A stretch of DNA of 61,338 nt from WRIS01 sp964345475 (GTDB lineage Bacteria > Actinomycetota > Coriobacteriia > Coriobacteriales > Eggerthellaceae), in the NCBI GenBank assembly GCA_964345475.1, contig CAYFQW010000009.1, positions 1 to 61,338 on the forward strand, read 5' to 3'. The notes below the pieces were generated by a model. It was not told where the DNA came from, made no database searches, and saw only the letters and a list, made by a program, of their open reading frames with translations. The translations under genes and the position numbers were made by a program. Numbering within the stretch: the first letter of the stretch is position 1; every line of letters starts with the position of its first letter. Shown here piece after piece: positions 16,214 through 25,213 of this stretch.

Positions 16214-18803
16214 CGTGCGAATACGCATCGGCATCTAAATCGAAGAAGCGACCCCTCTTAAAGCGATCGAGGGCAGCAAGGGCTATCATGCCAGCATTGT
16301 CCGTACATGCTGAAAATGGGGGCAGACTGAGTCGAACCTGCAAAGATGCACACATGTCCTCATATGCTGCGCGCAGGGCTTTGTTGGCAGCAACCCCTCC
16401 GCCGAGACAAAATTCCTTAGCCCCGGTCTGCAAAAGCGCAGTCTTGGCTTTAGCTACCTGGACATCGATGACGGCTTGTTGAAACGAGGCAGCGACATCG
16501 ACTTTGGAATAGCCTCTTCCTGCGGCCTCCTCTTTTTTAAGATAGCTGATAACTGCCGTCTTTAATCCAGATAGAGAGAACTGCAAATCGCCCGAGTGCA
16601 TCATGGCACGGGGAAAGTCTACTGCCCGTGGGTCTCCTTCCTCGGCAAGCTTGGAGATAATAGGCCCGCCGGGATATCCAAGTCCCATTGCTTTTGCTAC
16701 CTTATCAAAGGCTTCGCCTACCGCATCGTCGAGCGTTGTGCCAAGAACTTTGTATACGCCCCAATCCTCCACGTGCACGAGCATGGTATGGCCTCCCGAT
16801 ACGAGCGACACAACCATGGGAGGTGTAATGTCGGGAGTGGCAATTTTGCTGGCATAGATATGGCCTTCGAGATGGTTGACTCCAACAAGGGGAAGGCCAG
16901 CACCCCAGGCGGCCCCCTTTGCAAAGGCGAGGCCCACAACGAGTGCCCCCACCAACCCAGGAGCATAGCTTACAGCCACTGCGTCGAGATCGCGCCATTC
17001 GAGCTGCGATCGCCCGAGGCGTGTTGCCGCGAGGTCCAAAGCCTCCTGCGTGACTCCACAAATAGCCTCAATATGTTTACGGCTTGCAATTTCGGGAACC
17101 ACCCCGCCAAAGCGGGCATGGAAATCTATTTGGGACGCCACGACATCGGAAAGCAATTTTCCTTCACCATCAACCACCGCTGCCGCCGTCTCGTCACAAG
17201 AACTTTCGATAGCAAGTATAAGCGGGCTCTTCGCCTGCACGATATTGTGTTCTTCACCGCAAAACGCCTCCCCTATATGCTCGAGCCTCATCCCCGCAAC
17301 ATTATTTTGAGGAAGAATGAGGGGGCCTTCCATAATGCATGCATCTTCTTTGTCGGAATAATAACCAGGACGCACACCTATGTTCTCGAAGCCGAGTGAC
17401 GCATAAAAGGCCTGTGCTCCATCATTTTTGGCTCGGACTTCAAGCGTCGCACGCTGAGCACCTAAGTCACGCCCATCAACTGACACGAGTTCGAGTAACT
17501 TCTGTGCCACACCACGCCTTCGGTATGCAGGATCTGTCGCGACTTTAAGAATCTGGAGCTTGGCATCAACAATCCAAGCGCCAGCGTAGCCTATCAAAAC
17601 AAGCTCCCCAGCTGCTTCCGCGGCCATCTTCTCTGCAGACGGGGCAACAGCCTGATCGGCGCCTTCACCGCGGCTGGGCTTTTCGTCATCCTGGACTTCA
17701 GTCCGAATCTTATCCTTCGAAGCATATGCTGCCCACCATATGCGGTCTTTGCGAGAGAGCTCATCGGCGATTGAAACACTCGACCAGGCATCAGTTCCCA
17801 TAAGCTGCAGTTCCTTGCTGGCTACATCGTCAACGTGAGCTGCATCGAGAGGACGATACACGATACCGAATGCGTCCGCCTGGGCATTTTCTATGGCACT
17901 ATCGCGGGCGGAAGCACGCTGATCTTTACGGATACCCTCTTCTTGAACCCCGGTATTCAAGTTTTTCAAATCATTTTTGCTCAAACGAATGCGCTCGTTT
18001 TCCTCTGCGTCCGACAACCGGGTATATATGGGAAGAAGAAGCCCGGGGTTGCCCTTTTCCAGAGATAAAGGGTCGAGCTCGCCCTTGCGCCACAGCTCTT
18101 GCGCCGCCAAGAGAAGGCCTTCCCCGCGAGGAGCCCAAAGCCTTTCATCCAGAAAGTACCCAGGTTCAGCACCTGAGTCGGCCGGGACGGACTCGTCTGC
18201 ATCAAGAGCCTTATCCTGTCTCTTGCCGCTGCTGCCTTCCGCATTCCGGGCCTGAGCAAACAAATCTCTATACTTTACCAGGGCATCCCCTGCAATCCAA
18301 CTCAAACCCGCTAACCGCTGTGCTGCCTCATTCGCTTTCTCTACCGAGTCAGCCTCAAGCCGGCCAATCCCTTCATCGCTCAGGTTATAGGTGACAGGGT
18401 ATACTTCCCGCCGCATCGCATCAGCTACCACAGCCCCGTAGCCCCGATAGCCCGAATTTTGAATGCTCCACGCAACAGAATCGAGCGTAGAGATGCCATA
18501 CAGGGGAACTTTGAGTGAGGATGCGAGGCCTTTTGCGCTCGCCATGCAGATGCGCACACCCGTAAACGACCCAGGGCCCCTACCACATACCACGCAAGCA
18601 ATCTCCTCTTTCGCAATATCGTATTCTGCAAGAAGTGCATCTATACTCGGCAGGAGCTTAGTGTTAGAAGAACGATGGGCCGGCATATCTGATGAAACAA
18701 GGAGCTCAAATCGTTTTGCATCAAGGTCTATAGAGCCCAGCCCTATGGCAATCATTTCATTTGCGGTATCGAAGGCAAGAATATAAGATTTTTTGAGAGT
18801 CAT
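16191..18803 (-). CDS. TsaB-RimI-TsaD triple fusion, t6A37 synthesis
   Basis: An 870-residue fusion of three proteins usually separate. Residues 1-275 are TsaB (FDTANEMIAIGL, VVCGRGPGSFTGVRI). Residues 315-500 are a RimI-type GNAT acetyltransferase (VATDPAYRRRGVAQKLL, AFYASLGFENIG). Residues 528-870 are TsaD (AIESSCDETAAAVVD, the metal-binding HLEGH, GTTLDDAVGEAFDKVAKAMGL). TsaB and TsaD form the catalytic dimer that transfers threonylcarbamoyl to tRNA A37; RimI acetylates ribosomal protein S18. Low-complexity linkers (about 190-215, 275-315 and 370-400) join them. ATG 18803 is preferred to TTG 18809. TsaE is encoded nearby, so only TsaC is missing. The 3' end overlaps menG. Confidence 0.93.
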   Translation of the reverse strand: MTLKKSYILAFDTANEMIAIGLGSIDLDAKRFELLVSSDMPAHRSSNTKLLPSIDALLAEYDIAKEEIACVVCGRGPGSFTGVRICMASAKGLASSLKVPLYGISTLDSVAWSIQNSGYRGYGAVVADAMRREVYPVTYNLSDEGIGRLEADSVEKANEAAQRLAGLSWIAGDALVKYRDLFAQARNAEGSSGKRQDKALDADESVPADSGAEPGYFLDERLWAPRGEGLLLAAQELWRKGELDPLSLEKGNPGLLLPIYTRLSDAEENERIRLSKNDLKNLNTGVQEEGIRKDQRASARDSAIENAQADAFGIVYRPLDAAHVDDVASKELQLMGTDAWSSVSIADELSRKDRIWWAAYASKDKIRTEVQDDEKPSRGEGADQAVAPSAEKMAAEAAGELVLIGYAGAWIVDAKLQILKVATDPAYRRRGVAQKLLELVSVDGRDLGAQRATLEVRAKNDGAQAFYASLGFENIGVRPGYYSDKEDACIMEGPLILPQNNVAGMRLEHIGEAFCGEEHNIVQAKSPLILAIESSCDETAAAVVDGEGKLLSDVVASQIDFHARFGGVVPEIASRKHIEAICGVTQEALDLAATRLGRSQLEWRDLDAVAVSYAPGLVGALVVGLAFAKGAAWGAGLPLVGVNHLEGHIYASKIATPDITPPMVVSLVSGGHTMLVHVEDWGVYKVLGTTLDDAVGEAFDKVAKAMGLGYPGGPIISKLAEEGDPRAVDFPRAMMHSGDLQFSLSGLKTAVISYLKKEEAAGRGYSKVDVAASFQQAVIDVQVAKAKTALLQTGAKEFCLGGGVAANKALRAAYEDMCASLQVRLSLPPFSACTDNAGMIALAALDRFKRGRFFDLDADAYSHVSLDEPY

Positions 18804-18887
18804 GTGCAACCTAAGTCATTCCAAGTTTGAAACGGCAGGCACAAAATGCCTTGCCACTATGTTTATTAAGCATATATGATAAAGCAA

Positions 18888-18914
18888 GCGCCCATGCTCT
18901 AAAAGCAGAGGCGC
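18888..18914 (-). terminator. terminator between moeA and the tsaBD fusion
   Basis: On the minus strand GCGCC-TCT-GCT-TTTAG-AGC-ATG-GGCGC forms a two-part stem with a 3x3 internal loop, followed by T-rich TTGCTTTATC. It lies about 95 bases after moeA. Confidence 0.5.
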
Positions 18915-19008
18915 AAGACTCTATACATACAGCTTTATTTTAAACCATGCCCATCATGTCTCATCAAATCACTGCAATCCAGCAGTTTAAAAACACCAGG
19001 TCGAAGGG

Positions 19009-20337
19009 TTAGCGCAACTCGACATAAATAATATCTCCTACTGCGGGCGGCTCTTCGCCTGTCCCTGATGGCATCATGTACAGGGCATTGGCATGAGCGG
19101 CCTTGATAGAGCCTAGGCGACCCGATACGGGTTCTGCCTCCAATAGCCCTTCTTCTGAAACACTGAGCAGAACCGGCCGAACAGAGAAGAAGCTTCCATC
19201 CCCTATCGCCTCTTGGGGTCTCGTTTCACCTGGAACCTCTTTCTTTTCTTGCGGCTTGCCTCCCCCACGCGAGCCAGAAGAGAATGCACTCGTAAGGCGT
19301 GCGGGTATACGGCGAGGCTCGGTAGAGCACCCAAGAAAACGCATCATGACAGGCCAAAGATAAAAATTCATCGTAAAGGCTGCTCCACCCGCAGGCCCAG
19401 AGATACCTACGATGGGTGTGCCGTCTACGATAGCAAACGAACTATGATGCCCTGGCCCATGGTTGGTTTGATGACAAATTATTTCGCCTATCGATTCAAG
19501 CTGTTCAACCGACCAATCATCTGAGCCTTTTGAAGAACCCGCATTCAGCACCACAATATCCGACGTCTCGCAGGCCTGTTTCACACGGCGTTCTATATCG
19601 TCTGGATCATCAAGCGTGATGTCGAAAGGCACGTATATGCCGCCCCATTCTTCAATTTTTGCTTGGGCAACCATGCTGTTCGTTTCAAGATTTTTCCGAT
19701 ACTCAACAAAAGCGGCACCTGGCATGGTAAGTTCATTTCCCGTAGGAATAAAGGCGACCCGCGGCTTTCTCACCACAGGGACACTTGCAATATTACCTCC
19801 TGCAATCCGAGCCGCAATCTCTGAGTTCACGATTTCTCCTGCACGTGCCAAAACATCACCGCAGCTAATCGTGCTTCCCTTTGCCCGCGTTCCTGCATAC
19901 TGTGCAGAAGGCGCTGCATGAATCGACACGCTCTGTTCGTCGTCAGATACGCGTATATGCTCAATAACAATAGCGGTGTCAAAACCATCCGGCATTGCAA
20001 TACCTGTATTGGCGAACTCCCAATGAACTCCTCTTTTCCAGTCGGAGGTATCAGGTATTCCATTTTTGAAATCATCCCAATGCACTGCAATAGAATCCAT
20101 TGAACAAGTGAGGCAGTTAGGAACATCTGTGCGGGAGAGCTGGTCATAGGCAAGCACACGGCCACCTGCCTGGCAAAGCGGGACCATCTCGACGCGCTTG
20201 CGCACTACTTCCTTTTTATACGTATCTTCAGGCCATGCACCAGTCGACTCCCAGGCGAAGTCAGGTCCGAGTTTTTCGAGCACGGTGGAGACCGCCTCTT
20301 CACGCGTCAGCTCAATGTGTTTTGAATGATCCCTCAT
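19009..20337 (-). CDS. moeA: MoeA-like molybdopterin molybdenumtransferase
   Basis: Inserts molybdate into adenylated molybdopterin, giving the Mo cofactor used by enzymes such as DmsA. Seen: SMDSIAVHWDDF near the start (MoeA normally has a DGYA-like segment), GDVLARAGEIV, VAFIPTGNEL, LETNSMVA, NAGSSKGSDDW and GISGPAGGAAF. The C-terminal domain IV is divergent and contains a Gly/Lys-rich insert. The 443-residue start at ATG 20337 has AAGAAAGGG upstream. A longer ATG at 20373 lies next to a TATAAT -10 (20372-20377) and is probably untranscribed. It sits between tsaE and the tsaBD fusion. Confidence 0.85.
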   Translation of the reverse strand: MRDHSKHIELTREEAVSTVLEKLGPDFAWESTGAWPEDTYKKEVVRKRVEMVPLCQAGGRVLAYDQLSRTDVPNCLTCSMDSIAVHWDDFKNGIPDTSDWKRGVHWEFANTGIAMPDGFDTAIVIEHIRVSDDEQSVSIHAAPSAQYAGTRAKGSTISCGDVLARAGEIVNSEIAARIAGGNIASVPVVRKPRVAFIPTGNELTMPGAAFVEYRKNLETNSMVAQAKIEEWGGIYVPFDITLDDPDDIERRVKQACETSDIVVLNAGSSKGSDDWSVEQLESIGEIICHQTNHGPGHHSSFAIVDGTPIVGISGPAGGAAFTMNFYLWPVMMRFLGCSTEPRRIPARLTSAFSSGSRGGGKPQEKKEVPGETRPQEAIGDGSFFSVRPVLLSVSEEGLLEAEPVSGRLGSIKAAHANALYMMPSGTGEEPPAVGDIIYVELR

Positions 20338-20415
20338 ACAGCACCCTTTCTTTGGATAGTAGAATACAGGCATTATACCTCTTTTAGAATATGCTTAAAT
20401 GAAGTAAAAAAGAGC

Positions 20416-20922
20416 CTAGCTGGACTTCAGGAGACGTGAACGAGAATCACTCGCCCAGACAAACAAAAGCTCCCGAGCACGATCACCGTAAGAATGAACC
20501 TTTATGAGCCGAGTGGCATCTTCGTCTACCGTGATTTTTATCTCGAGATACGTGTAGGGCAAGGCCTCAGGAAACTTCTCCCCCCATTCAATAAGAGAGG
20601 GGCCCTCCCCTTCAATTATCTCGTAAAAGCCGATGTCTTCCAGCTCTTCGAGCGACTCGATGCGATACAGATCGAAATGATTGAGAGGCAAGGCGTCTTT
20701 ATCAAGGTAGCTCACGCAGATATTAAAAGTGGGAGACGCGACAGCGCCTTCAACCCCCCTACCTTTTGCTAGCCCTTGGACGAAGTGGGTTTTCCCCGCG
20801 CCTAAATCACCTGTAAGCACCACCACATCGCCAGCGTGTAGGTACGGGGCTAGGGTGGCAGCCAGTTGTTTCGTAGCCTCAGCCGAATGAGTTCTTCGTA
20901 TGTAGGTAAGCCCGTTAGCCAT
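20416..20922 (-). CDS. tsaE: t6A37 synthesis ATPase TsaE
   Basis: P-loop ATPase that stimulates the TsaB-TsaD complex. Recognised by LTGDLGAGKTHFVQGLAKG, the SPTFNICVSY segment, HFDLYRIESLEELEDIGFYE and SLIEWGEKF. ATG 20922 gives 168 residues, the usual size; an upstream reading to 20976 adds 18 unconserved residues. It is transcribed toward moeA and the tsaB-rimI-tsaD fusion, supporting joint expression. Confidence 0.93.
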   Translation of the reverse strand: MANGLTYIRRTHSAEATKQLAATLAPYLHAGDVVVLTGDLGAGKTHFVQGLAKGRGVEGAVASPTFNICVSYLDKDALPLNHFDLYRIESLEELEDIGFYEIIEGEGPSLIEWGEKFPEALPYTYLEIKITVDEDATRLIKVHSYGDRARELLFVWASDSRSRLLKSS

Positions 20923-21010
20923 GTTTCCATCATACGCCAAACAAGGAGCCTTGTGGGATAAATCAGAGAAAGGCAATAAATGCGATACGCTTGACAGGGT
21001 TGCACAATGG

Positions 21011-21099
21011 CGCGAAGCTCCTACATAAAATTGCTTTAGCCTGCTCGTTTAAGGCTTCGTTGTAGGGGGCCGCGCCATGACACGAAGCTCCTACATAAA
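21011..21099. repeat. 70-bp-spaced direct repeat in tsaE-luxR gap
   Basis: CGAAGCTCCTACATAAA appears at 21013-21029 and 21083-21099 (70-base period), with further partial echoes of the unit at 21060-21072 and 21155-21165 (TAGGGGGCCG-like). ATGGCGCG (21007-21014) and CGCGCCAT (21071-21078) form an inverted pair. No gene is seen between 20977 and 21222. Confidence 0.6.
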
Positions 21100-21222
21100 C
21101 GGGTGGAAGCAGCTTCCCTGAGCTGGGTAAAAGTGAGACGTCCGTATAAACATAGGGGGCCGAAGATGCCCTTCAAGGCGTTCGAGCTTATTAACAACTG
21201 CACACACTTCGCGAGATTTGAC

Positions 21223-22227
21223 TTATTGCCCCTCATCATGCAAGGCGACACCCTCAAGCATGTCAATAAGCTCCTGCCTCTTATTGATGTTAAGTTTTGC
21301 GTATATGTTTTTCGAATGGGTACGCACCGTATTTTCAGAAATTACAAGTCTGTCGGCTATTTTTGCTACGCTGTTACCGCGGGCAAGTAAATCCATCACC
21401 TCGGTTTCACGTGAAGACAAGCCGTATTCTTCCTTCAATATAAACCCCTGTTTCGTTATACGATCCTTTATAACGCCGAAGTCTTCCGAGGGCGAAGGAC
21501 GGTTCCTTTTTATCTTTTGGGGCCGCTTTGAATCCCCNNNNNNNNNNNNNNNNNNNNNNNNNNNNNNNNNNNNNNNNNNNNNNNNNNNNNNNNNNNNNNN
21601 NNNNNNNNNNNNNNNNNNNNNNNNNNNNNNNNNNNNNTCACGGGGCACGTCTTCGAACATGGGCTGATCGATGACCATCTCACGTACGCTGAGGCTGACG
21701 CAGAGGGCAAACAAGGGAACGAAGACGAGGGGAATCAAGAAAGCCGTTAGGGCAATAGGAACGAGATGCAGGCTAAAGTATATAAAGGGCGCGAGCCCCG
21801 TTCCAACTATGAGACGCAAATTGCCTTCTCGCGAGTTTAGGGATGTAAAATAGCGCTGCCACAGCATGAACATTCCGGCACATCCAACTCCGAGAAGAAT
21901 GCCTCCCGCAGCAACGAGCAGCATAGTGAAGTCGAACAAATACATGGCTAATATCAAACACATGCTTCCTAAAAACACCAGTAAGGCACTTAAGGAAATA
22001 AGCATAAAACGCGCGCCTCGCGGAAAATAATATGAGCCAAAAAAGCTCGCTACAAAAGCACCGCCGAAAGCAAGCGCCTGCGCCAAAAAGAAAACAAGCG
22101 TAACCTCATTCGTCTGGAATTCGAGCGGTAGAAAGGGAAAGATACCGCCCCATATCGAACTTGCGTTTACCGTGAGGAACAAGGCGTAACCCCAACTTGA
22201 TATATGTGGTTTTAACAACGGAGACAT
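21223..22227 (-). CDS. membrane-bound LuxR-type regulator (interrupted by assembly gap)
   Basis: N-terminal half: about six hydrophobic membrane segments (residues 10-185). C-terminal: a LuxR/NarL helix-turn-helix with LSSRETEVMDLLARG and ISENTVRTHSKNIYAKL. Between them is the 100-N gap at 21538-21637. Similar Coriobacteriia regulators carry about 12 membrane spans and are close to 480-550 residues, so the gap probably hides several more helices. ATG at 22225-22227 follows GAGGAGAA. It is divergent from dmsA with 159 bases between, which makes it the likely sensor and activator of that operon. The ligand is unknown. Confidence 0.85.
   Translation of the reverse strand: MSPLLKPHISSWGYALFLTVNASSIWGGIFPFLPLEFQTNEVTLVFFLAQALAFGGAFVASFFGSYYFPRGARFMLISLSALLVFLGSMCLILAMYLFDFTMLLVAAGGILLGVGCAGMFMLWQRYFTSLNSREGNLRLIVGTGLAPFIYFSLHLVPIALTAFLIPLVFVPLFALCVSLSVREMVIDQPMFEDVPRXXXXXXXXXXXXXXXXXXXXXXXXXXXXXXXXXXGDSKRPQKIKRNRPSPSEDFGVIKDRITKQGFILKEEYGLSSRETEVMDLLARGNSVAKIADRLVISENTVRTHSKNIYAKLNINKRQELIDMLEGVALHDEGQ
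21538..21637. other. assembly gap, 100 N
   Basis: Exactly 100 N inside the LuxR regulator between the membrane and DNA-binding parts. 100 is not a multiple of three, so the apparent in-frame continuation is not evidence of true length. Confidence 0.97.
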
Positions 22228-22284
22228 TTCTCCTCATCCCTCCACTCAGTCAAGACCTGCGAACATGATACCCGATATACTGTT

Positions 22285-22327
22285 CTCACATGCAGCAATG
22301 CAGCTTAAATCACACGCAGTATGTGAG
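22285..22327. promoter_or_regulatory. inverted repeat in the luxR-dmsA intergenic region
   Basis: CTCACAT (22285-22291) and ATGTGAG (22321-22327) are exact inverted 7-mers centred about 80 bases before the dmsA start. This is a reasonable candidate for the divergent regulator's binding site; spacing is 29 bases. Confidence 0.35.
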
Positions 22328-22386
22328 CCAATTCTCTCTGTTTTCCTGTATGTTAGCCATATTGCTTTTCAGACGAAGGAGGAAAT

Positions 22387-24471
22387 ATGGGCAAAAACAA
22401 TGGATCCGTTTTTTCAAGGCGAACCTTCCTGGGGGGATCTCTTGCAGGACTTTCGCTCGCAGGAGTTGCGGGTTCGGCATCGCTTTTCGGCTGCAGCTCG
22501 TCCGACGATGGCAAGAGTGTTGGCGGTGCTGGGAACGATTCAGTGCAGGCAAACGAGGATACTATTTCGTGGAGCCAATGCAACGTCAACTGTGGAGGGA
22601 ATTGTATTTTCCAGTGGCATTCCCAAGATGGAAAAATTACCTACATGGAAACCGACAATACCGGTGATACAGATTTGCAGGCACGTGCCTGCTTACGAGG
22701 ACGCGCCATGAGGCGGTGGATTAACAGCCCCGACCGTCTCCAGTATCCCATGAAACGCGTTGGCAAACGTGGTGAAGGTAAATTTGAGCAGATAAGCTGG
22801 GATGAGGCAATCGATATCATTGCCGATCAACTCAAGTACACGATAGAGACATACGGCAACGAGGCTATCCATGTTATATATGCAACGGGCATGTATTCAT
22901 GCACAGGCAATCCTTCGGCCCGGCTTCTGAATTGCCTCGGGGGCTTCCTTGCCCGACACTACGACTACTCAACCAACATGATTAGTGCAGTCATGCCTTA
23001 CATGTATGGCGACAACTTCTCTCCTTACAACAACGTGCATGCCTCGTCTTTCTCCGAGGCAGAACGAGCTTCCGACCTCGTGGTCATGTTCGGAAATTCN
23101 NNNNNNNNNNNNNNNNNNNNNNNNNNNNNNNNNNNNNNNNNNNNNNNNNNNNNNNNNNNNNNNNNNNNNNNNNNNNNNNNNNNNNNNNNNNNNNNNNNNA
23201 ACGGAGAAGACACTACCCGCGCAATTTGCATGCTTCCCGTTCTAACAGGCCAGATAGGCTTGGCTGGAACTAATACCGGACAACGTGAGGCGGAGCCACC
23301 AACCTATTTAGTAGGCAAAATTCCTGCAGGCGACAACCCCGTCGAGGTAACCATACCTTGCTTCCAGTGGCTTAATGCCGTGGATCACGGAAAAGAAATG
23401 ACTTCTCTTAATGCGGGGCTCAAGGGCGCTGACGAACTGGGGACCGATATCAAATTCATCTGGAATTATGCGGGTAACTGTATTACAAACCAGCATGGAG
23501 ATATCAACTATACCCATGATGTGCTGTCTGACGAGAGCAAGTGCGAGTTCATTTTAGTCTGGGATACCGTCATGACCGACTCGGCAAAATATGCTGACAT
23601 TCTACTGCCCGACGCCATGCGTGCCGAGCAGCTTAACATGCAGACGCAGGGCTATAGCGAATATTATACGTCGGTTGTCGTCGGCGGTCCTGCACAAGAG
23701 CCTGCATTTGAAAATCGCTCGAGCTATGATGTCATGGCCGACATTGCCGAACGGTTTGGAAAACGCGAAGAGTTTACTGAAGGAAGAACCCATGACGAAT
23801 GGGTTCAGCATCTGTACGAGGAAGGTGCCTCGGCCGATCCCGACATGCCTTCATGGGAAGAAATTCAAGAACAGGGCATATACAAGCGTGCCTTAGAGCC
23901 AGCCATCGGCCTTCAGGATTTCAGGGAAGACCCCGTAGGAAACCCACTCGAAACACCTTCAGGCAAGATTGAAATATATTCCGAGCAACTTGCAGAAATC
24001 GCTGCAACCTGGGAGCTACGTGACGATGAGATAATCAGTCCTATTCCTGTGTTCACCCCTGGCCCTGACGGTTATGGCTCGACAAACGAAGAATTCCCCT
24101 TATATTGCTGCGGGTTCCATCACAAAAGCCGTACCCACTCATCGTTTGGGTTCATTCCTGAGCTCGAGCAGGTCGCCCGTCAGCAAATTTGGATAAACCC
24201 TGCGGACGCTGAAACCAGAGGCATATCCGATGGAGATCTTTGCTCAGTCAAAAGTGCAGCCGGCGAAGTACGTATCGAAGCACGTGTCACGCCACGTATT
24301 ATTCCGGGCACAGTAGGCTTCCCTCAAGGGGCTTGGCATAAGGCATCGATGGATGGCGACCGTGTTGACGAAGGTGGTTGCGTAAACACTCTTACCACCT
24401 ACCGGCCGACACCTCTTGCCAAAGGCAATGGGCCGGCCCACTCAATGGTCGTTGAAGTGACGAAAGCGTAG
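22387..24471 (+). CDS. dmsA: DMSO-reductase-type molybdopterin catalytic subunit DmsA (gap inside)
   Basis: Exported molybdoenzyme, terminal reductase for an S- or N-oxide-like acceptor. Tat signal SRRTFL at residues 10-15 with lipobox-like LFGC (Cys36), so it may be a Tat lipoprotein. FS0 cluster Cys65, Cys69, Cys73 and Cys102. The DYST segment holds Ser195, the expected Mo ligand of DMSO reductases. After the gap: NGEDTTRAI, NYAGNCITNQHGDIN, PSGKIEIYSE and QGAWHKASMDGDRVDEGG, all very like E. coli DmsA. About 150 residues (from memory of E. coli DmsA) should lie where the 100-N gap (23100-23199) is. Strong GGAGG ribosome site. dmsB1 follows after 11 bases. The true substrate is unproven. 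Confidence 0.92.
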   Translation: MGKNNGSVFSRRTFLGGSLAGLSLAGVAGSASLFGCSSSDDGKSVGGAGNDSVQANEDTISWSQCNVNCGGNCIFQWHSQDGKITYMETDNTGDTDLQARACLRGRAMRRWINSPDRLQYPMKRVGKRGEGKFEQISWDEAIDIIADQLKYTIETYGNEAIHVIYATGMYSCTGNPSARLLNCLGGFLARHYDYSTNMISAVMPYMYGDNFSPYNNVHASSFSEAERASDLVVMFGNXXXXXXXXXXXXXXXXXXXXXXXXXXXXXXXXXXNGEDTTRAICMLPVLTGQIGLAGTNTGQREAEPPTYLVGKIPAGDNPVEVTIPCFQWLNAVDHGKEMTSLNAGLKGADELGTDIKFIWNYAGNCITNQHGDINYTHDVLSDESKCEFILVWDTVMTDSAKYADILLPDAMRAEQLNMQTQGYSEYYTSVVVGGPAQEPAFENRSSYDVMADIAERFGKREEFTEGRTHDEWVQHLYEEGASADPDMPSWEEIQEQGIYKRALEPAIGLQDFREDPVGNPLETPSGKIEIYSEQLAEIAATWELRDDEIISPIPVFTPGPDGYGSTNEEFPLYCCGFHHKSRTHSSFGFIPELEQVARQQIWINPADAETRGISDGDLCSVKSAAGEVRIEARVTPRIIPGTVGFPQGAWHKASMDGDRVDEGGCVNTLTTYRPTPLAKGNGPAHSMVVEVTKA
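23100..23199. other. assembly gap, 100 N
   Basis: Exactly 100 N within dmsA. Comparison with the DmsA family suggests about 450 bases of coding sequence are missing rather than 100. Confidence 0.97.
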
Positions 24472-24482
24472 AGGAGGAACTC

Positions 24483-25127
24483 ATGGTTCAGTACGGATTT
24501 TATTTCAACAGCGCACGCTGCACCGGATGCAGAACGTGTGAAATAGCGTGTAAAGACTATAAGGACCTTTCACAGAAAATTGCATTCAGAAGGGTGTATG
24601 ACTACGAAGGCGGACTCTGGACGGCTCAAGATGACGGCAGCTATATGACGGACACCTTCGCATATCATGTTTCACTTGCCTGTAATCATTGTGCTATGCC
24701 TGCTTGCATCGAGGTTTGTCCTCAGGGGGCAATCGTTAAGAACGACGACACGGGAGTAGTGGCCATTGACGAAGATGTTTGCATCGGAGACGGCGCCTGT
24801 GTAGCTGCATGCCCCTACGATGCACCGATACTTGACCCAGAAAAAGGCCAAGCGGTAAAGTGCGACTTCTGCCAAGATCGTCTGAGTGAGGGTAAGGCAC
24901 CTATTTGTGTCGAGGCATGCCCCGTCCGGGCTCTTGATTATGGCGACATCCAAGAGCTTCAGGAAAAATATGGCACTACCGCAGAAATCGCTCCTCTCCC
25001 AACTGCAGATATCACCATACCTGCCTTGGTAATCGGCGTTTGCCCTGCAGCAAAGGATCCAGGAGACACCAGCGGAGAAGTGGCTAATGTAAAAGAGCTC
25101 ATGGGCGTAGAGGCTTTTGTTTCATAA
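24483..25127 (+). CDS. dmsB: DmsB-type four-cluster iron-sulfur subunit, CxxDxxC variant
   Basis: Electron-transfer subunit of the DmsABC type, 214 residues. Four Cys groups: CTGCRTCEIACKDY (12-25), CNHCAMPACIEVCP (67-80), CIGDGACVAACPYDAP (100-115) and CDFCQDRL with ICVEACPVRAL. In the third group the usual second Cys is Asp103, giving CxxDxxC, so that cluster would be a 3Fe-4S or Asp-ligated 4Fe-4S centre. The codon is clearly GAC. GAGGAGG ribosome site, 11 bases after dmsA, so certainly cotranscribed. The second DmsB at 25380 keeps all Cys. The two are clearly paralogous, with identical opening residues QYGFYF. Confidence 0.93.
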   Translation: MVQYGFYFNSARCTGCRTCEIACKDYKDLSQKIAFRRVYDYEGGLWTAQDDGSYMTDTFAYHVSLACNHCAMPACIEVCPQGAIVKNDDTGVVAIDEDVCIGDGACVAACPYDAPILDPEKGQAVKCDFCQDRLSEGKAPICVEACPVRALDYGDIQELQEKYGTTAEIAPLPTADITIPALVIGVCPAAKDPGDTSGEVANVKELMGVEAFVS

Positions 25128-25144
25128 CTATTATTTCTCGATCG

Positions 25145-25185
25145 TGGGCGCAGCGCTTCTTTCTCCAAATGAGACGCTGCGCCCA
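25145..25185 (+). terminator. strong hairpin after dmsA-dmsB1
   Basis: Perfect 11-bp stem TGGGCGCAGCG/CGCTGCGCCCA (25145-25155, 25175-25185) with a 19-base loop, 17 bases after the dmsB1 stop. The only T-run, TTTT at 25196-25199, is 10 bases further on, so it may be a partial terminator or an mRNA-stabilising stem. Confidence 0.55.
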
Positions 25186-25213
25186 TGCGGCATAGTTTTC
25201 CGTTCGTAAGGGG

